Source of the DNA: Planctomycetota bacterium
GTDB lineage: Bacteria > Planctomycetota > Planctomycetia > Planctomycetales > Planctomycetaceae
Assembly: GCA_014584345.1 (NCBI GenBank)
Contig: JACTNB010000029.1
Coordinates: forward strand, 1 to 59,908
DNA length: 59,908 nt
Direction: 5' to 3'
Made by a program: the position numbers and the translations under genes. Below the pieces are notes generated by a model. The model did no database searches. It was not told where the DNA came from and saw only the letters and a program-made list of their open reading frames with translations. This document shows, piece by piece, positions 29,695 to 42,281 of the stretch (position 1 is the stretch's first letter; the number at the start of each line of letters is the position of its first letter).

Positions 29695-30198
29695 ATGAAT
29701 AACCCCTACGAAGACCTGGAATATCTCGCGGAATTCCTGCCCGAGGAAGGGGAGTCCGTGATTGTCACTCGTCGACGCGGACAACTGGTCTGCGAATCGT
29801 ATTTCGAGACCCATCCGACTCCCCCCGCGCAAGCCGGATTGATCGATCGGGAATTTTATGGCCGACTGACCACGATCGATACCCGCTTGCGGATACTGTG
29901 GCATACCCCCGCGATCATCGCCGTTCTCACCTATTACTGGGCATGCGTGGCCTTTCACCGAGGGTTTGGCCTCGGGTGGTCCGCCTGGTATCTCGACCTG
30001 GGGCTGGCCTTGATTGTCGGCGTGACCTGCCTGGGGTACATCCAGCAGCGGCGGAAACACTACTTCCTGAATGCCATCTGTCCCGCGTTGCAGAAATGGA
30101 TGATCGATCATCAACTCGACAAATACACGTTGATCGCTTGGCTGGCGACGCATCGAAACCTGGCCACGTTGCGTCAGGCATTGACCCGCTGGACCTGA
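29695..30198 (+). CDS. Small membrane protein of unknown function
   Basis: A 167-residue protein. Two hydrophobic segments, about residues 70-90 (AIIAVLTYYWACVAF) and 102-120 (LDLGLALIVGVTCLGYI), indicate a hairpin in the membrane with soluble ends. The C-terminal region (HYFLNAICPALQKWMIDHQL...) looks amphipathic. The ATG at 29695 with a preceding GAGG is preferred over a TTG six codons earlier. I recognise no family. It follows thrC by about 90 bases on the same strand, with repeat copy C downstream. Confidence 0.65.
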   Translation: MNNPYEDLEYLAEFLPEEGESVIVTRRRGQLVCESYFETHPTPPAQAGLIDREFYGRLTTIDTRLRILWHTPAIIAVLTYYWACVAFHRGFGLGWSAWYLDLGLALIVGVTCLGYIQQRRKHYFLNAICPALQKWMIDHQLDKYTLIAWLATHRNLATLRQALTRWT

Positions 30199-30360
30199 CT
30201 CCGTTTCTTCGCAAGGCTCGGGGTGAACGGTCACAAATCACCCGTGTTCGAAATTTCTTGGTGACGTCTGCTCCAGCTACATCGGCTTAAGAAAATTTGT
30301 CTCACTCCGTTTATCTGCCACGATTGCGATCCGTTCCGGCACGAAAATATGCCTGGAAAA

Positions 30361-30495
30361 CTAGCCGCGCCCGTCAGGAAGCGGGCCACGCGGGCGGTTC
30401 CCCGAGGAACACTCCTTGGACACAACATCAATTCTGGCAATGTAATGTAAAAAAACGAGCCCCAGTTTGGCCCGCGGCCTGACGGGCACGGCTAG
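30361..30495. repeat. Inverted-repeat element, copy C
   Basis: A 135-bp element with left end CTAGCCGCGCCCGTCAGG and right end closing in GGCACGGCTAG. It is the closest relative of copy B: the inner sequence GGCGGTTCCC, the left flank GCCTGGAAAA and the right flank TCAGCAAGCCTGTATTA are shared, so duplication included about 10 bases on the left and more than 40 on the right. It occupies most of the 30199-30606 gap between two plus-strand genes. Confidence 0.85.
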
Positions 30496-30606
30496 TTCGT
30501 CGAAGTCAGCAAGCCTGTATTATTGACCCGGGCGGGAAATCCGGACTAACAGATCAAATGCGAATGCCTCCCGCTGGGGAAAGCGTTTTCACCGGTTACC
30601 AACGGA

Positions 30607-31935
30607 ATGTTTATGTCGAATCGCCACGTCGTCCTTGTTTCCTTGCCAGGTTTGCGCTCTCGGGATTTGGCGACAATGCCTTTTCTCGCGGACATGGCCC
30701 GCCGGGGATCGTCCTGTCGCCTGATCCCGAGTTTTCCCTGTGTCACCTGTCCAGTGCAGATCACGCTGTCGACGGGAACGCGGCCCGATCAGCATGGCGT
30801 GATTGCTAACGGCTTTTACTGGCGCGAAAAACAACAGGTGGAAATGTGGACCGCCTGGAATGAAGTGATCGAATCGCCCCGGATCTGGGATCGCTTGAAA
30901 GCTCACGATCCCGCGTTGACTTCCGCTGTCTGGTTTCCGCTGCTGACCAAGGGGACCACCTCGGACTATGCCTGCACCTTTGCGCCGATTCACAATCCCG
31001 ATGGTTCGGAATCGCTCTGGTGTTACACAAAACCGCTGGAACTGTACGGCGAACTGCGGGATGCCCTGGGGCATTTTCCCCTCAAGCATTTCTGGGGACC
31101 GTTGGCCAATATTGAATCCTCGCGCTGGATCGTCCGCTCGGCGAATCTGGCAGCCGAAAAGTATGCGCCGCGATTTTCCTTCATCTATTTACCACACCTC
31201 GATTATGCGGCACAAAAGTTTGGGCCCGACAGTCCCCAGGCAATTCAGGCCACGACCGAGTTGGATCTCGAACTGCAATCACTCGACGCAGGGTACCGGG
31301 CGGCAGGCCTGGAGGACGTGCTTTGGCTGTTCGCGGGAGAGTACGCGATCACGCCTGTCAGTGCCGTCTCGTACCCCAACCGTTTGCTGCGGGAGGCGGG
31401 TTTGCTAACCGTGCGGGAGACGGAACAAGGCGAGATTATCGACTTCGCCCAGTCTCCCGCCTGGGCCTTGGCCGACCATCAGTTCGCGCATGTCTTCGTG
31501 CGCGAGGCCAGCCAGATTCCGCAAGTGGCCGCCGTGCTCAAGACGGACCCGCTGATCGAACGCGTGCTCGTCGGGCCAGACCGGGCCGAGTTGGGGCTTG
31601 ATCATCCGCGCAGCGGCGAGATCGTGATCCTCTCCCGTCCCGAAGCCTGGTTTGCCTATTATTACTGGCTGGATGATGCCCGGGCCCCGGCGTTCGCCCG
31701 CACGGTCGATATTCATCGGAAACCGGGGTACGACCCCTGCGAAATGTTCATCGACATGCCGAGTCGGCAGACCCCCCTGGATGCCACCCTCGTCCGGGGT
31801 TCGCATGGCTACCCCGCCGATGCCCCCGAACGGGAAACCCTGCTTGTCTCCTCGGACTCCACTGTCGTGGACCGCGACCTGCTGCACGACTGCGAGATCG
31901 CGGACATCGTGTATCGCCAGTTTGGCCTGAAATGA
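30607..31935 (+). CDS. Alkaline phosphatase-superfamily protein with degenerate metal site
   Basis: A 442-residue protein of the nucleotide pyrophosphatase/phosphodiesterase branch. The nucleophile Thr survives (PCVTCP, T47), as do TLSTGTRPDQHGVIANGF and a C-terminal GSHGYPAD. However, the first metal Asp is replaced (VSLPGLR in place of the canonical IDGLR), the D-x-x-x-H pair is DYAAQ, and the SDHG motif is GEYAIT. I recall a subfamily with a similar 'EYGITPV' signature, so this may be a family trait and not local decay. Whether it hydrolyses phosphoesters is uncertain. An alternative ATG is two codons downstream. queA starts 12 bases after its stop. Confidence 0.78.
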   Translation: MFMSNRHVVLVSLPGLRSRDLATMPFLADMARRGSSCRLIPSFPCVTCPVQITLSTGTRPDQHGVIANGFYWREKQQVEMWTAWNEVIESPRIWDRLKAHDPALTSAVWFPLLTKGTTSDYACTFAPIHNPDGSESLWCYTKPLELYGELRDALGHFPLKHFWGPLANIESSRWIVRSANLAAEKYAPRFSFIYLPHLDYAAQKFGPDSPQAIQATTELDLELQSLDAGYRAAGLEDVLWLFAGEYAITPVSAVSYPNRLLREAGLLTVRETEQGEIIDFAQSPAWALADHQFAHVFVREASQIPQVAAVLKTDPLIERVLVGPDRAELGLDHPRSGEIVILSRPEAWFAYYYWLDDARAPAFARTVDIHRKPGYDPCEMFIDMPSRQTPLDATLVRGSHGYPADAPERETLLVSSDSTVVDRDLLHDCEIADIVYRQFGLK

Positions 31936-31947
31936 GGCGGCCGCGCG

Positions 31948-33051
<1,104 letters not shown>

Positions 33052-33054
33052 AGG

Positions 33055-33546
33055 TTATTCCACGGGGAGAATAAAGCTCAGGTGGAGTTCCGCGTGGCGG
33101 AGTTGGAATTGATTGGTCTCTTCCGTCGTCAGTTTGCCAAACAGGAAATGCGTGGCCCGGTCGGGAGTCGACTGGCAGCGTTCAATGGCCGCAATCAGAT
33201 CGGCCAGGCCGGCCTCGGTGGTGACGTGTTCGTCAGGCAGGAATTTTGCTTCCAGGGTTTTGGGAAGCTGGAAGCCCGGCTTGGGTGTCTTGCGTAACAT
33301 GGAGGATCTCACCAGGGGAACCAACAGTCGCATCCAGAGAGGTGGTCGGAAATCGATGCCGTCGATGGAAAGGTGCAGGGCCTTGGCAATGTGCTGGTAA
33401 ATCTGTCCCTGCGACCAGTTTCCCAGTACCCGGGTTTCCTTGCCCGCCAGTTGCTCGGCATCCTGTCGCAGGTCTTCCAGGGTAGCGAAATGCAGTTCGC
33501 GCCGTCCGGTAATTTTTCTGGTATCATGTGTAGAGTGACCAGGCAT
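33055..33546 (-). CDS. DUF1569 domain protein
   Basis: A 163-residue cytoplasmic protein. The N-terminal RRELHFATLEDLRQDAEQLA, NWSQGQIYQHIAKAL and C-terminal LRHAELHLSFI match DUF1569, a DinB/four-helix-like family frequent in planctomycetes. Scattered His residues (YQHIA, RHAELH) are at positions where DinB-like proteins bind metal, but metal binding is not proven. The ATG follows a GGAAGGCG box. It is divergent from the DUF4870 gene with about 105 bases between starts. Confidence 0.85.
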   Translation of the reverse strand: MPGHSTHDTRKITGRRELHFATLEDLRQDAEQLAGKETRVLGNWSQGQIYQHIAKALHLSIDGIDFRPPLWMRLLVPLVRSSMLRKTPKPGFQLPKTLEAKFLPDEHVTTEAGLADLIAAIERCQSTPDRATHFLFGKLTTEETNQFQLRHAELHLSFILPVE

Positions 33547-33651
33547 GGGAACGCCTTCCGATTCGTTGGAATTGTGATCGCGTGGTTTGCCCACGTTTTG
33601 GAAAATCCTCGGCTTATGGTACAATGCCAATTGCGGGTAATCGAGGCAGCG

Positions 33652-33999
33652 ATGGTTGTGACCAGGGAAGAGAAAATATGGGCGATGCTGTGCCATGCGT
33701 TGGCGTTGTTGCGGATCCTGCCCGTGATTTGGACGATCCTGATTCCGCTGGCGATCTGGCTGGGGAAGCGGGATTCGTCCGCGTTTGTGGACAGGCACGG
33801 TCGCGAATCGCTTAATTTTCAAATTTCGATTGTGTTGTATCATCTAGTGCTGGGTACGTTGCTGTGGCTTGTCGGTTTGTCATGGTTTGCGAACTACGTG
33901 TTGGAATCCATTGTGATCGTCTGCGTGATCATCGCGGCGATTCGTGCCAGTGAAGGGCGATTGTTCCGGTATCCCTTTACCATTCGTTTTCTTCGATAA
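33652..33999 (+). CDS. DUF4870 small membrane protein
   Basis: A 115-residue protein of the DUF4870 (Tic20-like) family: REEKIWAMLCHALAL at the N-terminus, WLGKRDSSAFVDRHGRESLNFQ in the middle with the invariant His-Gly-x-x-x-Leu-Asn-Phe-Gln, then two closely spaced hydrophobic helices (LVLGTLLWLVGLSW and SIVIVCVIIAAI). Integral to the cytoplasmic membrane; function is unknown. The ATG at 33652 with an upstream GAGG gives normal family length. The PIG-L gene follows by 32 bases and may be co-transcribed. Confidence 0.85.
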   Translation: MVVTREEKIWAMLCHALALLRILPVIWTILIPLAIWLGKRDSSAFVDRHGRESLNFQISIVLYHLVLGTLLWLVGLSWFANYVLESIVIVCVIIAAIRASEGRLFRYPFTIRFLR

Positions 34000-34031
34000 G
34001 CATTTGCTGAAACTTAGCGGAGTGCATTTTG

Positions 34032-34790
34032 ATGTCCGAACAGTCCCCAAGGATTCTGGCCATACACGCTCATCCCGACGATATTGAACTGCAATGCGCG
34101 GGAACGTTATCCCTGCTTAAACAACGGGGGCATGCGATTGTCTGCTGCACCATGACCCCCGGCGACTTGGGCAGCATGGAGTTGTCTCGCAAGGAAATCG
34201 CAGCGGTGCGACGGGGCGAGGCACGCGCGTCCGCCGATCTGCTGGCAGCGGAATACATTTGTGCGGAATTTGGCGATCTGGCGATCTTCAATAGCGACGA
34301 AGCCCGCCGCCGCGTGACGGAAATCATCCGCAAGGCGCGCCCCGCCATAGTGATCACCGCCCCGCCCCAGGATTACCACTGCGATCACGAGGCGACCAGT
34401 CAACTGGTCCGCGATGCCTGCTTCGGTGCTACCGTTCCCAATTATCGCACGCATCAGACCGATCCCGCCCCCCCGCTGGATCACATTCCCCATTTGTACT
34501 ACGTCGATCCCGTCGAGGGGACCGATTATTTTGGGGCTCCGACCCCTCCCGAATTCATTATCGATATCTCCAGCGAGATGGAACTGAAACTGAGGATGCT
34601 GGCGTGCCATGCCAGTCAACGGGAGTGGTTACGAGCGATTCATGGCATGGATGAATATCTCGACAGCTGTCGGCGCTGGAGCGCCGCCCGCGGTCAGGAA
34701 ATTGGTTGTGCCTACGGCGAAGGATATCGGCAACACAAGGGGCACCCGTTCCCGCACGACAATCTGCTGCTGGAATTGTTGACAGCCTGA
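34032..34790 (+). CDS. PIG-L family deacetylase
   Basis: A 252-residue zinc-dependent N-deacetylase of the PIG-L/LmbE fold. The metal motif HAHPDDIEL near the N-terminus and HCDHEATS further on are intact. These enzymes remove acetyl groups from GlcNAc-type substrates; members make bacillithiol, mycothiol or modify glycans. The sequence does not tell which substrate is used, though TPGDLGSMELSRKEIA resembles the BshB1-type layout. ATG 34032 is chosen over an overlapping TTG one codon upstream. Confidence 0.88.
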   Translation: MSEQSPRILAIHAHPDDIELQCAGTLSLLKQRGHAIVCCTMTPGDLGSMELSRKEIAAVRRGEARASADLLAAEYICAEFGDLAIFNSDEARRRVTEIIRKARPAIVITAPPQDYHCDHEATSQLVRDACFGATVPNYRTHQTDPAPPLDHIPHLYYVDPVEGTDYFGAPTPPEFIIDISSEMELKLRMLACHASQREWLRAIHGMDEYLDSCRRWSAARGQEIGCAYGEGYRQHKGHPFPHDNLLLELLTA

Positions 34791-34834
34791 TAGGGATCCG
34801 CATCCAGGCCACTTTGCTCTCAGAGAGAAAATTC

Positions 34835-35005
34835 ATGAATCTGCCTTCTCTGTCCCAACCGTGTGAATCGATCGATCCCGAGGATGCCCAGGCTGGGAAA
34901 CTTATCGGGACCATGCTGAGCGTCTTCTTCTGCTACACCGTGGTCTCGGGCATTTATGTCATGTGGTGGACTTGGGACAGCATACGCAATTCGGTGTTTC
35001 AATAA
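34835..35005 (+). CDS. 56-residue single-pass membrane protein
   Basis: A small protein whose second half contains one hydrophobic segment (TMLSVFFCYTVVSGIYVMWW) after an acidic N-terminus (CESIDPEDAQAGK). GAGAGAAAATTC before the ATG is a plausible ribosome site. No family is recognised. It follows the PIG-L gene by 44 bases on the same strand. A coding call rests on the well-formed membrane helix and the ribosome site, so confidence is moderate. Confidence 0.5.
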   Translation: MNLPSLSQPCESIDPEDAQAGKLIGTMLSVFFCYTVVSGIYVMWWTWDSIRNSVFQ

Positions 35006-35048
35006 GCCTGCCTGGTCTGTATTTGCCCAGGTACGAAAGTCCGGAAAA

Positions 35049-35186
35049 CTAGCCGCGCCCGTCAGGAAGCGGGCCACGCGTGCGCAACAACGCGCACACA
35101 TACTTCCGATGCTTGGTCCACAGGAGTGGAATTCTATATGCATGAATAATCCCAAACGTAGCCCGCTGCCCGGTGGGTGCGGCTCG
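35049..35186. repeat. Inverted-repeat element, copy D (right end eroded)
   Basis: The left end is intact (CTAGCCGCGCCCGTCAGG), but the right end has drifted (TGCCCGGTGGGTGCGGCTCG in place of the consensus). An internal CGCGTGCG/CGCGCACA stretch and TCCACAGGAGTGGA resemble the central palindrome of copy A. About 138 bp. It fills most of the 35006-35355 gap between convergent genes; the remaining 170 bases hold nothing I recognise. Confidence 0.75.
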
Positions 35187-35355
35187 TTCGTCGTCGTTGG
35201 AATCCCGATTTATCGCTGGTGGGAAAACCGCATTCACCGTGCATTTGCCTTGGGAATTCACCACGGATTCACGGAGCTTTCCAGCGGAAGCTCGCCCGCG
35301 ATGAGAATTGCGGGGTTGTGCCGCACCGCTCGTGTGGCTCTGTGGGGAGTGCGGT

Positions 35356-36090
35356 TTAGCGGAGGATCTGGTCGCCGAGATCGTCGGGAAACTCGGCGGT
35401 TTGGTGCAGTTCCACCGGGGCCATTTCTACGGTCTGTTTCTCTTGCAGGTCCAGCAATATATTGCCGGCGACGATATATCCGAGCGTGACGAGAAGTCCG
35501 TACGTGACCGTGGTGGCGGTGGGGTCCTGGCTGGCGAACTTCAAGGCGCTGCCTGCGGATTTTTTCAGCTTGAAACGAATCCCCGTCCATTGCACGCTGT
35601 AGGCTTCGTCGAGAATCAGATGCGACAGGAAGCCCACCATGATGCCCAGTGCGATCAACCATTTGGTTCCGACGTCGGAATCGCCATGCGTCAGAAAGGC
35701 AATCTGCCCGGCAATTAGTGCGGCCGGAATGCTGTGAAACATACCGCGATGTACCGCCACCTTGCCGATTAGCCAGGATCCGCCAAAACGAATCAGTAAA
35801 TAGAGGGCGATGAAGGTCAATGCCGCCGCTTCCCGCGTGTTGGGCAGGTGTAGCGCCCGCAGCACTTCTCCCAGGATCAGCAGAGGGCCCACCGCTCCCA
35901 GAATGCCGAACAACTCCCGGACAGGGCGAGACGTTTTCGAATCCAGGTCCGGCAGCATTCCCCCAAAGGCGGTCAGAAAGCCGGCCAGTGCCGATTCCGT
36001 CGGCGAAAACCCGTACGCGATATGCGCCGTCACTCCGTAACCCACGCCGAGGATGCCACTGACGGTCACATGTTCGCGAAATGCTGCCAT
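35356..36090 (-). CDS. YdjM/DUF457-like membrane-bound metal-dependent hydrolase
   Basis: A 244-residue integral membrane protein. FREHVTVSGILGVGYGV, GGMLPDLDSKTSRP, HRGMFHSIPAALIAG and GFLSHLILDEAYSVQW place the His/Asp pattern of the YdjM (LexA-binding, DUF457) family in membrane-flanked loops. Two hydrophobic blocks flank each motif. In E. coli YdjM is SOS-induced; no LexA box was identified here. The gene lies 38 bases after the PEGA lipoprotein gene on the same strand, so they probably share a transcript. Confidence 0.85.
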   Translation of the reverse strand: MAAFREHVTVSGILGVGYGVTAHIAYGFSPTESALAGFLTAFGGMLPDLDSKTSRPVRELFGILGAVGPLLILGEVLRALHLPNTREAAALTFIALYLLIRFGGSWLIGKVAVHRGMFHSIPAALIAGQIAFLTHGDSDVGTKWLIALGIMVGFLSHLILDEAYSVQWTGIRFKLKKSAGSALKFASQDPTATTVTYGLLVTLGYIVAGNILLDLQEKQTVEMAPVELHQTAEFPDDLGDQILR

Positions 36091-36128
36091 GGGGGGCTCG
36101 CCTCGGATCGGAAGCCAGGGGAAGGGAA

Positions 36129-36542
36129 TCAGGGACCGATCAACGCGTCCGTTCGCAGTTGATTGGCCCGGTTCAGCAGGTCATCGGTGGGGAGAATGTT
36201 CTTGGGACGCAACGGCCAGGTGTATTCGTGCCGGTTGGTCACCTGAAAGGGAGACAGGTTGTCGGACAGAAAATCCACAGGAAAACGCTGATACCAGGGG
36301 GGAGAAATCGTCTGCAAAATGGTTTCCGTTTCGTACCCATCCTTGATCAACTCGATTTCATAGGTTCCGTAATAGGTGAAATCGGTCGAAACGGGCGAAA
36401 AACCGAGTCGTTTGCCATTCAGTTTCACCAAGGCCCCCGGCGGGTTGGTGCGTATTGTCAGCCGACGACTGACGCACCCGCTTAACAGCAGGCTGCTCAG
36501 CACCATCAGACAGGCAATTCGCCACGCGAGGTTCGAGTCCAT
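36129..36542 (-). CDS. PEGA-domain lipoprotein
   Basis: A 137-residue lipoprotein. LLLSGC places the lipid-anchored Cys at residue 23. It is followed by a PEGA domain (residues about 28-75: TIRTNPPGALVKLNGKRLG through GTYEIELIKDGYE), a small beta fold thought to bind cell-wall polymers or S-layer components. The C-terminal part has Trp, Pro and Tyr-rich sequence (SPPWYQRFPVDFLSD). It is the first gene of a probable two-gene transcript with the YdjM-like gene. Confidence 0.85.
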   Translation of the reverse strand: MDSNLAWRIACLMVLSSLLLSGCVSRRLTIRTNPPGALVKLNGKRLGFSPVSTDFTYYGTYEIELIKDGYETETILQTISPPWYQRFPVDFLSDNLSPFQVTNRHEYTWPLRPKNILPTDDLLNRANQLRTDALIGP

Positions 36543-36796
36543 CCCGTTCTAAGTTCCCGTTCCGATACCGTATTTCCTACAACGGCGGGGAGCGTATCGA
36601 ATGCCAGGCAAATCGCCAAGAGGAACTTTGCGTGCGCAAAGAGCGTATCTTGCCTGGATTTACTTAGCCGGCGGGGTCTGTCTGTTCCAGGCGGAAAACA
36701 AGCTGAGGCTGGTACGTATTCGTCCGCCGGGGGGGACAGAACCGAGGCTGGAATTCCCAGCCCCGGATTCATCTGTCGACAGGGGGGGAAGCAGGG

Positions 36797-39568
<2,772 letters not shown>

Positions 39569-40217
39569 CCTGATCACTCCTGAGAAAATCCACGGGAAAG
39601 ACTTCCCGTAATCCAGGGAAATCCAGCAAAACCGAACCGCCCGCTCAATTTGCGTTCAGCATTTCGGCTCGCTCTTTCCCGTCTTAAAATTGTCAGAGAC
39701 CATTGTAATGGATCCCTCCCCATGACACAACGCACTGGCTGTTTGCGGGGGTGTCGTATCGTATTGCAAGGCAAGGGGTTATGGGTGTCGTGGAAAACCT
39801 CCGGGAGTTCGCCCAGTTCTCGTGGAATGCATCGTTCCCAACCGATGCGACCGCCGCAGAATTTGCATGGATTTCTCACTCGGTCCATAAAATTTGGATG
39901 CAGACGTCGACGAACTTGCCGCGACTGCAGGAAATGGACCACGCATACGTCGCTCAGAGCGTGTCGTGCTCAACGTAAGTGGACTGTATGACGAGCGAGT
40001 GCCATGCAAGATCCCGCGTCCGTGTGGCCTGTTGCCTTACCGGCTCTCACTAGAACGCGTTTCATTTAACCGAAGCGGGCTAAAGTCTTCGTTTGATGGC
40101 GCCTTCGACTGATTCTTGAATCAACCCCGGCTGGCGGCGTCCGCTCGGAGTTGAGTTGCTTGCGTCGGGAGCACCCTCGCGTTTCCTCTGGATTGCTTTA
40201 CACGCCTCGCGCGAAGA
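39569..40217. other. Gene-free interval upstream of gyrA
   Basis: About 650 bases between gyrA and the next minus-strand gene. Several short open frames occur, but none has a family signature or convincing ribosome site. I found no tRNA, repeat copy or clear terminator. Promoters of gyrA should lie just above 39577, but I could not pick them. Confidence 0.35.
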
Positions 40218-41168
40218 TCAATCCATCAGATACAGAAATGCCTGATCGGCCCTGTTTTTCAAGTCTTCGCGCTCGATAAACCGCTTGAGCACATAATAGC
40301 CGTACAGGGTTTTGATGCGGTGAGTCAACCGGGCTTCGTCGCGTTTTAACATGCCTTTCCAGTATGCGGCGACGCGCGGGGCCTGTGTGGCTTTCAGCAC
40401 CGGGCCCAGTTCGGATTCCACGTCGGGCAGGGAACGCCAAAGTTGCAGGTGGTAGCGATGGGCAGGCAAGGCGCGGAGTGCCAGTTCCTTGTATCCGTAG
40501 CGATTGAGCTCCGTGATGGCAGCCGCATGATTGATGAGATGCCAGAGTCCGCCAAATCCTTGTTTTCTGACGGCTGCGGTGGATATGAATTCTTCCAGGG
40601 TCGTTTCCACCATGTCGTGTATCGAAACGTAGGCCGGCAACATGGTGTCGGGGGGCAACTTGATTTGAGTTCCATTCAGCCAACCTGTCTGCTTTCCGAA
40701 ATAGCCCCGTCCTGCATGTGCCTTGTCGAAGCCCTCGATCAGTTTTCGGATTCCTCCCACAATCCGTGGCGTTGCGTATTCGGAATGGTCTTTAAGTGCT
40801 CGAATCGCGATGGCAGCAAAGATGATGTTGTGGCCGGATTGCCTTGTCTCCGCCACGTTTTTTTGAAGGGCGGTGGCCAGGGATTCAATCAGATCCGGCT
40901 GCGGAGGTTCGTCCGGCAGGGGCTTGAACAGGTCGGCAGGTGTGATACCCGCTTGCTGCGTATTCCACCAGATCGCCTCTTCCCCGGCGAGGATCCGTTT
41001 TATCTCCCCCTCGATTCCGCGATAGACCTCATCGGGAAGCTCGCTCTGGTCTTCCCCGAAAAAGTAACCTGCCAGGACGGCTGCACCCAGATGCCCGGCC
41101 ATGGTGCCTGCCCGGTGTGCATTGGCTAGTCCGAACAGACCCGTTTGCAGGTACTGAAAGTCAATCAT
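40218..41168 (-). CDS. Uncharacterised soluble protein
   Basis: A 316-residue, mostly alpha-helical protein. Histidines recur in helix-like contexts (QSGHNIIFAAIAIRAL, VSIHDMVETTLEEF, GLWHLINHAAAITEL, AHRYHLQLWRSL), which could form a metal or cofactor site, but I recognise no family and no nucleotide-binding motif. No signal peptide or membrane span is obvious. It lies 33 bases after the exported-protein gene on the same strand, so the two probably form an operon. Confidence 0.65.
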   Translation of the reverse strand: MIDFQYLQTGLFGLANAHRAGTMAGHLGAAVLAGYFFGEDQSELPDEVYRGIEGEIKRILAGEEAIWWNTQQAGITPADLFKPLPDEPPQPDLIESLATALQKNVAETRQSGHNIIFAAIAIRALKDHSEYATPRIVGGIRKLIEGFDKAHAGRGYFGKQTGWLNGTQIKLPPDTMLPAYVSIHDMVETTLEEFISTAAVRKQGFGGLWHLINHAAAITELNRYGYKELALRALPAHRYHLQLWRSLPDVESELGPVLKATQAPRVAAYWKGMLKRDEARLTHRIKTLYGYYVLKRFIEREDLKNRADQAFLYLMD

Positions 41169-41201
41169 GGATAAAGTTCCTTCTGGTGAGCGGGTGGGGT
41201 G

Positions 41202-42083
41202 TTACTGCCCGGTGTCACTCGGCTTCTGTTGCTCGATCAAGCGGACCTGGCGTTGCGTGCGGTTTTCGATGGGTTTTCCGACTTGAATGGTGATGGTGCC
41301 GTTCTCGTTGCGAGCCTCGGCGTAGTCGGGGACGCCTTGGGGATAGATGGCATCGCAACTGATCAATGGGACGGGCAGGTGGTTGAGACGCAAATTACCG
41401 AACGTGACCACGAGTTCCGGAATCTCCTCGACAGGCCTGCGTGGGCCGTAGATTTCCACGAAACTGGCAATGCTGTTTTTCAGTTCCAGAGTTTTTCCAG
41501 GAAACCGAAGCGCGCCGATAAAAATGTTTTCATCGCGCTGGTGGCTGTAGAGCAGGGCGGCGACCCAGGTGTAGTCTTGATCGTAGCGGCGTTCAGTATC
41601 CATCTTGATCAGGGAATAGGTGTACTTGCCGGCGGTCCAGGGATAGGGGCGGCGGATGCTGACGAAATCCCCCTCGTGCCCGGAGGACTGAAACAGGCCC
41701 CCTTGCGCGGGGCGAATCGCTTCGAGTCGCCGTTCTCCCCACATCGACATCAGCAGGCCCCGGCCAATTTCGCGGAGTTTCGGGTCGGCCTGGCTGTTTC
41801 CGTCCGAACGCGTCTGTATGCCACCGTAGAACGGAGTGTCGTTCAAATGGCCCAGGCCGATCGGGGCCACGTACAATCGAACATCATCGGCAACGTCGGA
41901 TGACAGGGAGACATCGATATCATACCGTTCGAAAGGGACCGCGGAGGAAGCGTCCCACTTCCACCACAAGTCCACCAGATGCCAGGGCATCTTTTTGTAT
42001 TCCGGTTCCTCGGCACGGGTCGCGGGCGAACTGGTTATAGCGGCCACCAGGGAAAGCAAAATCAGCGGAGTTGGTGTTTTCAT
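41202..42083 (-). CDS. Exported protein of unknown function
   Basis: A 293-residue secreted protein. A signal peptide spans about residues 1-24 (MKTPTPLILLSLVAAITSSP, then ATRAEEPEY). The mature part begins with a Trp-rich stretch (MPWHLVDLWWKWD) and has beta-rich, charged sequence. The first half resembles DUF3472-like proteins only loosely, so I make no assignment. The ATG at 42083 was preferred over a start 16 codons earlier because it begins directly at the signal peptide. It is divergent from the glycosyltransferase gene and co-directional with the gene at 40218. Confidence 0.7.
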   Translation of the reverse strand: MKTPTPLILLSLVAAITSSPATRAEEPEYKKMPWHLVDLWWKWDASSAVPFERYDIDVSLSSDVADDVRLYVAPIGLGHLNDTPFYGGIQTRSDGNSQADPKLREIGRGLLMSMWGERRLEAIRPAQGGLFQSSGHEGDFVSIRRPYPWTAGKYTYSLIKMDTERRYDQDYTWVAALLYSHQRDENIFIGALRFPGKTLELKNSIASFVEIYGPRRPVEEIPELVVTFGNLRLNHLPVPLISCDAIYPQGVPDYAEARNENGTITIQVGKPIENRTQRQVRLIEQQKPSDTGQ

Positions 42084-42281
42084 GGGATCGAGTGATTTCA
42101 AAGGAAAATCGAAGCGGGAAAAATCTGGCATCGTGGACAGTCATGATATCCGCTGTCATTATGTCTGGAAACCTTGGGGAGACGTGAGCAGTCGCGGAGT
42201 GTTAGGAGTCGAGGATGTTCGTCTGGCCACGGCTCGCTTTTTCCCGTGTCGCGTGAATTTGTTCTGGAAAATGCGGCGATC

